NCBI GenBank assembly: GCA_902779675.1
Contig: CACZCK010000003.1
Span: 124,001-188,000 of the forward strand
Source of the DNA: an uncultured Coriobacteriaceae bacterium
Lineage (GTDB): Bacteria; Actinomycetota; Coriobacteriia; Coriobacteriales; Atopobiaceae
Length of the DNA stretch: 64,000 bases
Direction: 5' to 3'
The notes beneath the pieces were generated by a model. It was given only the letters and a program-made list of their open reading frames with translations. It searched no databases and had not been told where the DNA came from. Position 1 is the stretch's first letter, and each line of letters starts with the position of its first letter. Of this stretch, positions 15,800 to 22,804 are shown in pieces. Position numbers and translations under genes: made by a program.

Positions 15800-16333
15800 T
15801 TACCGGCGCTCCGGGTTCACGAGCTTCTCCATCCAAACCATGTCGTACCAGCGGCCAAACTTGAGGCCGCATGCGGTAAAGCGGCCGCAGATCGCAAACC
15901 CCAGGGCCTCGTGGAAGCGCACGCTTGCCTGGGTGAGATAGGGGTCTGCAGCCTCGGCGTACGAGACGCAGGCGTAGAGGTTGCAGATGCCCTGCTCCAC
16001 CAGCAGCTCCTCGAGCCTTCGATAGAGGGCGCGCCCGACTCCCCTGCCATGATGCTCACGCCCGACGTAGATGGTGAGCTCGCAAGAGTGACTGTAGGCG
16101 GCCCGATCCTTGAAGGTTCCTGCATAGGCGTACCCCACCACCTCGTTTTCGCATACGGCCACCAGGTAGGGGTAGCGCTCGAGCGTGCGGGCAATGCGAC
16201 GCTCGAACTGCTCGATCGAGGGAACATCGTAGTCGAAGGTTATGGCTGTCTCGAGCACATAGGGCTCGTAGATCGAGCGGATCACGGCGGCATCGCCGGC
16301 CGTGGCGCTCCTGATGGTCACACTGCTGCCCAT
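15800..16333 (-). CDS. GNAT N-acetyltransferase (Pat/MnaT-like)
   Basis: 177-residue GNAT enzyme transferring acetyl from acetyl-CoA to an amine. It follows the phosphinothricin/methionine-sulfoximine acetyltransferase pattern: an opening VTIRSATAGDAAVIRSIYEPYV, the acetyl-CoA pyrophosphate loop HHGRGVGRALY (motif A), and ALGFAICGRF near the end. Members often detoxify amino-acid analogues or act on aminoacyl substrates; the true substrate cannot be read. It lies 7 bp downstream of the PP2C-like gene. Confidence 0.87.
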   Translation of the reverse strand: MGSSVTIRSATAGDAAVIRSIYEPYVLETAITFDYDVPSIEQFERRIARTLERYPYLVAVCENEVVGYAYAGTFKDRAAYSHSCELTIYVGREHHGRGVGRALYRRLEELLVEQGICNLYACVSYAEAADPYLTQASVRFHEALGFAICGRFTACGLKFGRWYDMVWMEKLVNPERR

Positions 16334-16340
16334 GTGTCCC

Positions 16341-17222
16341 CTATCGTGCGAACGAGACGTGCACGTAGGTGGCGTCGTCGCTGGTCTTGGAGCGGTGTAC
16401 GCGCCAGCAGCCTGCGTCGAGCTCCTCGGCCGCGCGCAGCTCGCCCCCTACGGCCTCCCCCTCGCCAAGGGCGACCCGACGGGCCAACTCGGCCGCGCTG
16501 CCCACGACCCCCATGTCGACGGCTGCGGCATAACCGTCGCTGCAAGCGAACAGCCCCACGACCTCGCTAGACGAAAACTCGTGACAAAGCACGTGCGCCA
16601 TGCCACGGCACGACACGTCGGCTGCCCAGTAGCCGTCTGGCTCGTTCATCTTGAGGCGGTTCTCGATGAAGCGTGGGTTGAGAGCCTTGCGCGCCTCGGC
16701 CATGGTGGTGCCCCGCTCGGTGGCATAGCGATACATGCGCTCGTAGTTCTGGTCGTCAAGGAGGGTGAGCGTCGCGTCGTGCAACTCGACGGCTGCGGCG
16801 TCGCGCATGGTCACAACGGCCGTGCAATCGCCCAGAAGGCCCACCTGCACCTGATCTCCCTGCCAGCGAAGCGCCACCACGCTGCCGTTGGGCTCGTCGA
16901 TGCGGGCGAGCTTCTCGGCACCAGGGATGGTGCGGAAGGCCTCGGCCGCCTCTCGACCAGCCGCGACGAATGCGTCAGTCATGGTTGTCTTTGGGTCGGC
17001 AAGGTGTACGAGCAGGCGCTCGGACAGCGTGCGTGCGTACCAGGCGGCGTCACTCGTGCCCGGAACAATGTTGGCCTTGGTGAGCCCCGTGGCCCCGTCG
17101 ACTAGGACGGCGCAACCCAGACGCTCGTCAAAGAGTGCGTAATCCTCGTTGACGCGGCCGACCCCAGAGCCCGTCCAAGTGTGCGTCTCGCAGTTGGCGA
17201 GATGCGTGTCGCTTGCTGTCAT
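16341..17222 (-). CDS. PP2C-like serine/threonine phosphatase
   Basis: 293 residues with a PPM/PP2C fold. Seen are GSGVGRVNEDYALFD (motif with a metal-binding Asp in the family), AVLVDGATGLT, VGLLGDCTAV and LFACSDGYAAA, covering the acidic metal ligands. The sequence is divergent from PstP/Stp and may act on a small molecule or specific phosphoprotein. It lacks membrane segments, so it is cytoplasmic. A GGGAG-type site precedes the ATG. Opposition to a kinase acting on the GarA-like protein is possible but unsupported by linkage. Confidence 0.75.
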   Translation of the reverse strand: MTASDTHLANCETHTWTGSGVGRVNEDYALFDERLGCAVLVDGATGLTKANIVPGTSDAAWYARTLSERLLVHLADPKTTMTDAFVAAGREAAEAFRTIPGAEKLARIDEPNGSVVALRWQGDQVQVGLLGDCTAVVTMRDAAAVELHDATLTLLDDQNYERMYRYATERGTTMAEARKALNPRFIENRLKMNEPDGYWAADVSCRGMAHVLCHEFSSSEVVGLFACSDGYAAAVDMGVVGSAAELARRVALGEGEAVGGELRAAEELDAGCWRVHRSKTSDDATYVHVSFAR

Positions 17223-17255
17223 TGGGACTCCCCTTCCAACGCGGGCCAGAGTCGC

Positions 17256-18077
17256 TCAGCCCTCCTGTGCGCGAATGGCATCGACGATGGCCCGCACGGT
17301 CTGATCCTGCTGGTCCGCCGCGGAGAGGCGGGCCGCGCCGTCACCTGCCTGATGCCCATAGTATGCGAAGCCAGCGTGATTGCCACCCTCGATGACCACC
17401 TCGCGCGAACGGGAGGGCCAGAGGTCTCGTGCATCCTCATACGCGCCTCGCTCGAGGACGCCGTCCTCGCTCCCATAGACCGAGAGCAACCACGCGTTCC
17501 CGGGAAGCTGCACGGCAGGATGCGAGGCGAGCAACACCACGCCTTCGACCTCACCCGCATGGGCAGCCGCAGACGAGCAGGCGACGACTCCTCCGAGCGA
17601 ATGGCCGGCGAGTACCCACCTGCGGTCAGGATCACGAGAGAGGATGTCGTCGACGCGTGGTGACGCGAGCGGTGCCATATGCAAGGGCGCCTCGATGAGA
17701 TGGCAGTCCACCCCCTGCTCGGCGAGGCCGAGCATGAGCGGAGCGTAGGCCTCTGCCTGCACCTTTGCTCCAGGAAGAAAGACCAAGCTAGTTTCGGTGC
17801 CAGGTCCATCGAAGAGATATCCCTCTTCTGTACGGCTCACCGCCACGCTTTGCGACCCCTCCAGCGCCAGGAGTGCCGGCTCCTGCGCGTGTGCATAGCG
17901 CATGAGGTAGGCAGCCATGCCCACCGCCATGACCGACAGTCCAAGCGCGAGCGTCAGCAGGGCCGCAGCCCAACGTGCAAGCGGCTTGGGCCGCCCGCGC
18001 CCGATCGCGCAGGTCAGCAGCCAACCTACCAGCAGGCTGGCCGCAAGCGCGATGCAGGAGAAGATCGCATATCTCAT
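17256..18077 (-). CDS. Membrane-anchored alpha/beta hydrolase
   Basis: 273 residues. Two N-terminal hydrophobic helices (about 4-25 and 35-57) anchor an extracytoplasmic alpha/beta hydrolase domain. It has the nucleophile elbow GHSLGG, an acid in YGSEDGV and the catalytic histidine in EGGNHAGFAYYG. The ending resembles the Abhydrolase_5 family of serine esterases. The substrate is unknown. AAAGGAGGCC immediately precedes the ATG. It sits between the PP2C-like gene and the small gene following dinB. Confidence 0.82.
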   Translation of the reverse strand: MRYAIFSCIALAASLLVGWLLTCAIGRGRPKPLARWAAALLTLALGLSVMAVGMAAYLMRYAHAQEPALLALEGSQSVAVSRTEEGYLFDGPGTETSLVFLPGAKVQAEAYAPLMLGLAEQGVDCHLIEAPLHMAPLASPRVDDILSRDPDRRWVLAGHSLGGVVACSSAAAHAGEVEGVVLLASHPAVQLPGNAWLLSVYGSEDGVLERGAYEDARDLWPSRSREVVIEGGNHAGFAYYGHQAGDGAARLSAADQQDQTVRAIVDAIRAQEG

Positions 18078-18104
18078 GTGGGGCCTCCTTTGTCACAGGT
18101 CACT

Positions 18105-18377
18105 CTACCACTCGGGCATCGAGGCAACCTTGGCCTCCACGAACCAGCGCGGGCCCTCGTACCAGAGGTGCGTGGTGGTGCCGCCCACCCGAACCGTGTA
18201 GCGCATGCCCGTGCCTCCCGTCTTGAGCGAGTGCGCCTGCCTGCGGTCGAGCACGCGGTCGATGCGGTAGCGCACGCCGGTGTCCCATACGATCTGGAGG
18301 GGCGTGACCACGCCCTCCTCCGACGTGTCGGAGATGACCTCGACGTACTTCTTCTCGCGCCCTGCAATGCCCTTCAT
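18105..18377 (-). CDS. Small conserved protein downstream of dinB (possibly DUF6504-like)
   Basis: 90 residues, beta-rich: MKGIAGREKKYVEVIS opens it, and a middle segment VRYRIDRVLDRR is followed by HLWYEGPRWFVEAK. Small proteins of this type (a DUF6504-like pattern of a basic core followed by W-Y-E-x-x-R-W) are commonly encoded beside Y-family polymerase genes in actinobacteria. It begins 11 nt after the dinB stop with GAGGGGAC as the ribosome site, so it should be induced with dinB. A role in translesion synthesis is inferred from position only. Confidence 0.6.
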   Translation of the reverse strand: MKGIAGREKKYVEVISDTSEEGVVTPLQIVWDTGVRYRIDRVLDRRQAHSLKTGGTGMRYTVRVGGTTTHLWYEGPRWFVEAKVASMPEW

Positions 18378-18388
18378 GGCCTGTCCCC

Positions 18389-19666
18389 TCACGCAAAGAA
18401 GCTGACGGGATGGACGACGTTGTCGCGCTGCGGGTCGAGCGCGGAGAGCCGCGGATCGCGCAGCTCGGACAGGCGGCGCACCGCATGGTTGCCATAACGA
18501 GAGCGCAGCTGGTCGACGGCGCGGTCGAGGCTGAGCATGCGTAGGCGCCGCTCCTCCTCGCCCCAGAGGTCGAGCTGCACCTCGGAGGCGGCAGGAACCA
18601 GATTGGAGGCACGTACACCCACGCCGCGGACCTTCTGACCGTGTGCAAAGTCCCAGTCGGCGGCCAGCAGGTCGGCGGCCGTGGCACAGACCTCGCCCGT
18701 GAGTTGCGTGGGCCGTTCGAGCGTGGTCTGGCGGCCGCGTGAGGCAAGCGTGGTGGCGTCGCGCCCCCAGGCCGCTATGGTTCGAGCCGCCAGGCCGCCC
18801 GCGCGCAGGCGTTGGGCCACCGACTCGCCCATCAGCCATATGACCTGCCGGGCCGTGGTCTCGTCCTCTATGTCGAAGGGGCAGGTGATACCGTTACCCA
18901 CGCCCTTCACCACATGCTCGATGTCGTGAGCCTGCGGGGAGAAGGGCCGCACGGGGCTCTGGTCGAGACCGCGTGCGAACGACTGCAGCACCTCTCCCAT
19001 CTTGCCCAGCGTGCGCCTCAGCAGCTCGCCGTCGGCGCAGGCCAGCTGTCCGATGGTGCAGATTCCCAAGTGCTCGAGCTTGCGGGCCGTAGCAGGGCCC
19101 ACATAAAGCAGTTCGCGCACGGGGGCGGGCCAGACCACCTCACAGGCGTTGTGGGGCGTGATGACGGTGAGGCCGTCGGGCTTGTCGTAGTCGCTGCCGA
19201 ACTTGGCGAAGATCTTGTTCCAGCTGACGCCGACCGAGACGGTGACGCCCAGCTCGCTGACCATGCGCTCCGATATCTCGCGCGCCACGAGCAGTGCCTC
19301 GCCTCCCTGCAGGTGGACCGAGCCGGTGAGGTCGAGCCAGGCCTCGTCGAGGCCGAAGGGCTCCACGAGGTCGGTGTACTGGTAGTAGATCTGGCGCGCC
19401 AGACGCGAGTAACGCATATAGAGGCCATAGCGTGGCGGCACCACGATGGCGTCGGGACAGGCGCGGCGGGCCTCCCACAGGGCGGAGCCCGTCTTGACGC
19501 CACGGCGTTTGGCTGGGTAGCTGGCCGTGAGCACGATGCCATGGCGGCTCTCCTCGTCGCCGCCCACGATGACGGGAAGCCCACGCAGCTCGGGGCGCTC
19601 GGCCATCTCGACCGATGCGTAGAAGCAGTTCATGTCCACGTGCAACACTACCCTTGACGCGTCCAC
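18389..19666 (-). CDS. dinB: DNA polymerase IV (Y family)
   Basis: Error-prone translesion polymerase, 425 residues. It has the palm motif HVDMNCFYASVE, the fingers SYPAKRRGVKTG, the catalytic LDEAWLD, the SVGVSWNKIFAK motif and a helix-hairpin-helix thumb (YVGPATARKLEHLGI), followed by a little-finger domain. The GTG at 19666 is chosen because GGAGGTGTCTT precedes it with 5-nt spacing. No C-terminal clamp-binding pentapeptide is obvious, though QLDLWG (in VQLDLWGEE) is an internal candidate. A LexA box lies 26 bp upstream, so it is SOS-induced. Confidence 0.95.
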   Translation of the reverse strand: MDASRVVLHVDMNCFYASVEMAERPELRGLPVIVGGDEESRHGIVLTASYPAKRRGVKTGSALWEARRACPDAIVVPPRYGLYMRYSRLARQIYYQYTDLVEPFGLDEAWLDLTGSVHLQGGEALLVAREISERMVSELGVTVSVGVSWNKIFAKFGSDYDKPDGLTVITPHNACEVVWPAPVRELLYVGPATARKLEHLGICTIGQLACADGELLRRTLGKMGEVLQSFARGLDQSPVRPFSPQAHDIEHVVKGVGNGITCPFDIEDETTARQVIWLMGESVAQRLRAGGLAARTIAAWGRDATTLASRGRQTTLERPTQLTGEVCATAADLLAADWDFAHGQKVRGVGVRASNLVPAASEVQLDLWGEEERRLRMLSLDRAVDQLRSRYGNHAVRRLSELRDPRLSALDPQRDNVVHPVSFFA

Positions 19667-19691
19667 AAGACACCTCCACCCCACCAGAATA

Positions 19692-19705
19692 CGAACATCT
19701 GTTTG
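19692..19705. promoter_or_regulatory. LexA (SOS) box of dinB
   Basis: CGAACATCTGTTTG matches the lexA box 2 sequence at 11 of 14 positions and keeps both half-sites. It abuts a minus-strand -10-like TATTCT (19686-19691), so bound LexA would block dinB transcription. Confidence 0.82.
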
Positions 19706-19847
19706 GTAGTATGACACGGGCGGACGACAGAATTGCTCACGCGCTGGCGAGTGACGCAAAGCCGCAGGACGCTCACCAATGATTCACGAAGTGTTCGGCG
19801 AGCGGGTGTTAGGCTTGAGACAAACACGGACGTGAGAGGAGACGCGC

Positions 19848-20144
19848 ATGGCAGTCGACGGAACGTATCGGGTGACGGTCGAGGCGATGGGCACCACAGG
19901 TGAGGGCACCCTCGAGCTCAAGACGCAGGGGTCCAAGCTCGCGGGGACCGTTCGCGCCATGGGCATGGACGTTGCCTTGCAGGACGGCGTGGTCAAGGGA
20001 CAGACGTTCTCTGGCAAGATCGAAGGGCCCACGCCTATGGGTACCATGGCCTTTAAGGTGACGGGCGAGGTGTCGGGCGACCGCATCTCGGGCAAGTTGC
20101 GCGCTGGTTTGATCGGCGCGACCTTCTCGGGAACGAGGGCGTAG
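19848..20144 (+). CDS. Small beta-rich hypothetical protein
   Basis: 98 residues of alternating hydrophobic and glycine/threonine strands (VDGTYRVTVEAMGTTGEG, then GKLRAGLIGATFSGTRA), suggesting a compact beta-barrel or lipocalin-like sheet. It has no signal peptide, membrane helix, cysteine or recognisable catalytic motif. GAGAGGAG lies 8 nt before the ATG. It is transcribed alone on the plus strand, convergent with lepB 2 bp away. No function is known to me. A binding module for a hydrophobic ligand is one possibility. Confidence 0.7.
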   Translation: MAVDGTYRVTVEAMGTTGEGTLELKTQGSKLAGTVRAMGMDVALQDGVVKGQTFSGKIEGPTPMGTMAFKVTGEVSGDRISGKLRAGLIGATFSGTRA

Positions 20145-20146
20145 CG

Positions 20147-20686
20147 TTACACGAGCCTCCGCGCGTGTGATCGCGGCCACACGACGGCAACCACGCGCGA
20201 GCTGACCGCCTGCAGGGGGATGGGACCAAAGACGCGCGAGTCACGAGACGAGCCCCGGTTGTCGCCCATCACCCAGAGGTGCCCTTTGGGAACCACATAG
20301 GGATAGCGAACAGGGCCGTCGGGGCCTGTGGGTGATGCCGTCGGTGCGTTGGTGCGACGACCCTGCACGTAGGGCTCGTCGAGGGGTGTCCCGTCCACGA
20401 GCACGCGGCCACCCCGGATGTCGACGACGTGCCCCTCGGTGGCAATCACTCGCTTCACGAGCGTTGAGCGGGCGTTCTGGGGGTCGCGGAAGGTCACTAC
20501 CGAACCCCGGCTGGGCACATGTCCGTGCAGGGTGATGCGCTCCCCTACCAGCCGGTCGCCCGGCTGGATGGCGGGAGCCATCGACGAGGTGGGCACGCGG
20601 TACGACCCAAGCACGAGCGCCCTTGCAGCCGTGCCCAGCGCAGCGCCTTCGGCCATGGCAGCTATGAGCCCCAGATCCAGGAGCAT
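20147..20686 (-). CDS. lepB: Signal peptidase I
   Basis: Membrane serine protease removing signal peptides from exported proteins. Of 179 residues, the catalytic Ser is in VPTSSMAPAI, the general base Lys in TLVKRVIATEG, and the conserved box E is GDNRGSSRDSRVFG. The N-terminal anchor (about 3-28) is alanine-rich and only weakly hydrophobic. The ATG at 20686 is used because AAGGAGG sits 11 nt upstream; an in-frame GTG at 20698 overlaps that site and is rejected. Confidence 0.93.
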   Translation of the reverse strand: MLLDLGLIAAMAEGAALGTAARALVLGSYRVPTSSMAPAIQPGDRLVGERITLHGHVPSRGSVVTFRDPQNARSTLVKRVIATEGHVVDIRGGRVLVDGTPLDEPYVQGRRTNAPTASPTGPDGPVRYPYVVPKGHLWVMGDNRGSSRDSRVFGPIPLQAVSSRVVAVVWPRSHARRLV

Positions 20687-20766
20687 GTTGGCGGGCACCT
20701 CCTTGTCGCAGCTCGGCCCTGCGACGAGTGTAGCTCAGGGACTTGAAATGTGCTGCTGGCGCACAT

Positions 20767-20803
20767 AAGGCGAGGAGCCTCCGCGTGAGAGGCCCCTCGC
20801 CTT
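20767..20803 (-). terminator. Hairpin after the Nif11-like gene
   Basis: A 15-bp stem with one mismatch (20767-20781 with 20789-20803) and 7-nt loop lies 31 nt past the Nif11-like stop. The T tract is short. It separates the small gene from lepB. Confidence 0.55.
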
Positions 20804-20833
20804 GCGTTGCGACTATGTACCAGCTGACTTGTC

Positions 20834-21010
20834 CTACGAGCGTCGCACGTCCATGGCGTCGATCTCGAAGCCGTGCCTGCGTGCGAACTCGACGGTGACG
20901 TCCACTCGCTCGGTCGGATCCGCCTCGGCAACGCGCTCGCGCAGCTTCTGTGCGAGCTGCGGGTCGTCATCCAACGCGCGCTGGAACTTGTCGTATGCCC
21001 TCTTTGACAT
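20834..21010 (-). CDS. Nif11-like small protein
   Basis: 58 residues beginning MSKRAYDKFQRALDDDPQLA and ending with a helix and GFEIDAMDVRRS. The pattern of an amphipathic helix, D-P-x-L-x-x-K-L and a terminal GFEI matches Nif11-domain leaders. Such domains head RiPP precursors in some bacteria, but here nothing follows the leader, so no core peptide is visible, and no modification enzyme is nearby. GAGGGG precedes the ATG at 21010; a longer reading frame to 21073 lacks that support. Function unknown. Confidence 0.6.
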   Translation of the reverse strand: MSKRAYDKFQRALDDDPQLAQKLRERVAEADPTERVDVTVEFARRHGFEIDAMDVRRS

Positions 21011-21573
21011 GTCGATACCCCTCACCTTGGTCTTGCGCGCATGCCGCGCGCCTCCACACCAGCTCAACAGCAATCTGCCATCACTCTACTACGAACGCCC
21101 GGCTGGTCGTGCCACCTCGGGCTCTTTGGAACCAAGCTCGGTCATCGCGAGCGGAAATGCAGACAACGCGCTAAATGGCATCGCTCGCCACCTCTTATAC
21201 TTTTGGGACGTCGCACTCGGCGGGGATACTATTGATTCAATTTCTAATATTTGCAGATAAACGCCTTGCGACGCAAAACCAAGAAGTGCCGAGTGTGCAC
21301 TTGGGTCAGATAGCACGCCGAGAATGGCCCGCTCCTAACGCCGTGCATACGCTGGACTACAAGCGTGATGCCGTGCAGGACGAATGGCCATGGCATTGCG
21401 CGGGGCCATACCACCGTCCCTCGTACGTTAGTGAAACCCGCACGTTGTCACTTTTAGCACTAGTCTTCAGAAATAGATGACGTCTTGTATCGTCTCTGTA
21501 GACTAGTTGTGAGTAGGCTTGGCAAACATGTGCGTATTGGCCTTCAACTAGCCACCCACTAGACACAACAAAA

Positions 21574-21601
21574 GAGGTCAGAGAGCAAGCTCTCTGACCT
21601 C
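21574..21601 (-). terminator. Terminator of the tRNA-Pro remnant
   Basis: A 13-bp perfect stem (21574-21586 with 21589-21601) with a 2-nt AA spacer as loop is followed on the minus strand by TTTTGTTGTGT. It closely resembles the terminator after the intact tRNA-Val at 49751-49770. Confidence 0.85.
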
Positions 21602-21609
21602 GAAAGTTC

Positions 21610-21678
21610 TGGTCGGGTGGACTGGATTCGAACCAGCGACCCCTTGACCCCCAGGTAAGAACTCTACCACAAAACCCG
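21610..21678 (-). pseudogene. Degraded tRNA-Pro(GGG)-like gene
   Basis: The 3' half is intact: T-arm CTGGTTCGAATCCAG, acceptor CCACCCG, discriminator A and encoded CCA. The 5' half is damaged. The 69 nt are 7-8 short of normal, the 5' half of the D arm is missing, the acceptor pairs only CGGGT, and the anticodon stem around CTGGGGG has mismatches. The GGG anticodon and CG-type acceptor suggest tRNA-Pro. It is probably non-functional. Confidence 0.6.
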
Positions 21679-22074
21679 CGCGTTGCAACCGCAAAACAAA
21701 ACTATTTTGGACATCCCGTGTGTGGCCGCCCTTGGTCAAGCCAGCATTGGGTTCGGATCGTCTCCCTTGGCTTTGGGTCGAGTCAATGGCCCTTTTGAGC
21801 CTGCGTGGGGAGTATCCGGTGTGCATACAGGTTTTGCGAGAAACGTGTCGTAATGTATTGCGTCTTTCAGCGCGATTCTATGCAATTCTGATGCCGCGTT
21901 GAACATGAACAATGTCGATGTTATTGTCCTGCGCATCGAACTGCAACGCTTATTAATCCGATAGGTATAGCGAAGATATGATTCCAGATGAGAAGTAGCA
22001 AAGATGCTCGATTCTCAATCCATACATGTGCTATATAGTGGATGAGAAGGTAATCGTCCGAAAGGAGAAAGAAC

Positions 22075-22614
22075 GTGTCCGCAGTGCGTAACGAACTCAT
22101 GGTAATGAATTCCATCGCCGATACGATGATGCCCCTCAGCAAGGACGAGCAGCGCCGCGTGCTCAACTGGCTCGAGGACTACTTTGGCATCTACGATGAG
22201 GAGATGCTTCCCGTCGATTCCGACGTCGTGGTTATCGAGCCCACGGGTGCCGAGTACATCGAGGACGAGGTCGCGGACGAGGAAGAGGCCGCCGCTGCCG
22301 AACCCGAGATTCTGACGCTCCCCGCCTTCTTCGAGCAGGTGGCCCCCAAGACCGCCATCCAAAAGATCGTCACTGCCGCCTACTGGCTGGACACCGAGGA
22401 GGGCAAGGCAACCTGGAAGTCCTTCGAGGTCAACAAGCTCCTCAAGTCCCTCGACATCAAGGTCAGCTCCGTTTCGGGCACCCTGGCGATCGAGGCCAAG
22501 AAGGATGACCCGATGATCGTGGTGCTCGACAAGTCGAGCGACTCCATGCAGGGTCGCAAGACCTTCCGTCTGAGCGAGGCTGGTTTTGCCTTCGTGGAGA
22601 ACCGTCTGGACTAA
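22075..22614 (+). CDS. Conserved hypothetical protein with acidic linker and winged-helix-like C-terminus
   Basis: 179 residues. An N-terminal helical part (LSKDEQRRVLNWLEDYFGIYD) is followed by a strongly acidic linker (about 60-83). The C-terminal domain (about 90-179, around IQKIVTAAYWLDTEEGKATW and ending FRLSEAGFAFVENRL) has a winged-helix-like pattern with a basic wing. No signal peptide or catalytic motif is seen. The GTG start has AAAGGAG 7 nt upstream. It is monocistronic with its own terminator. I do not recognise a function; a DNA- or protein-binding adaptor is possible. Confidence 0.75.
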   Translation: MSAVRNELMVMNSIADTMMPLSKDEQRRVLNWLEDYFGIYDEEMLPVDSDVVVIEPTGAEYIEDEVADEEEAAAAEPEILTLPAFFEQVAPKTAIQKIVTAAYWLDTEEGKATWKSFEVNKLLKSLDIKVSSVSGTLAIEAKKDDPMIVVLDKSSDSMQGRKTFRLSEAGFAFVENRLD

Positions 22615-22640
22615 GCTCTAGACGACCAGGACGAATGCAG

Positions 22641-22675
22641 GCAGGGTCCCGTGACATTGCGTCTCGGGACCCTGC
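22641..22675 (+). terminator. Terminator of the conserved hypothetical gene
   Basis: An 11-bp perfect stem (22641-22651 with 22665-22675), a 13-nt loop and TTTTACTT downstream, 26 nt after the stop. Confidence 0.85.
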
Positions 22676-22683
22676 TTTTACTT

Positions 22684-22729
22684 ACGCCGCGCTCGCCCCG
22701 GCGGGACCCCTAGTCGAGGTCCTCGCCGT
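22684..22729. repeat. Direct repeat, copy 1 (46 bp)
   Basis: Identical to 22759-22804 over 46 bp, with a period of 75 bp. This copy is intergenic, downstream of the GH1 stop, and includes a second copy of the gene's last codons and stop. Confidence 0.9.
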
Positions 22730-22758
22730 CTTGGCAGAGCGACGTGGCACGGTGCGCC

Positions 22759-22804
22759 ACGCCGCGCTCGCCCCGGCGGGACCCCTAGTCGAGGTCCTCG
22801 CCGT
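22759..22804. repeat. Direct repeat, copy 2 (46 bp), spanning the GH1 3' end
   Basis: Exact second copy of 22684-22729. It contains the final codons and stop of the GH1 gene plus 26 bp beyond, so the gene end and its downstream sequence have been duplicated. Confidence 0.9.

Larger units (their letters stand above)
21011..22074. other. Gene-poor region of about 1.06 kb
   Basis: No convincing protein gene is seen. Base composition is visibly less GC-rich than in the flanks. The stretch holds only a tRNA-Pro remnant (21610-21678), its terminator (21574-21601) and the leader of the next gene. Short open frames on both strands show no family resemblance, plausible codon pattern or ribosome site. 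It may be a decayed insertion. Confidence 0.6.

Noticed and set aside
21578..21826. An 82-codon minus-strand frame ending GVAGSNPVHPT.
   Set aside because: That ending is the typical mistranslation of a tRNA T arm and acceptor; the frame runs through the tRNA-Pro relic.
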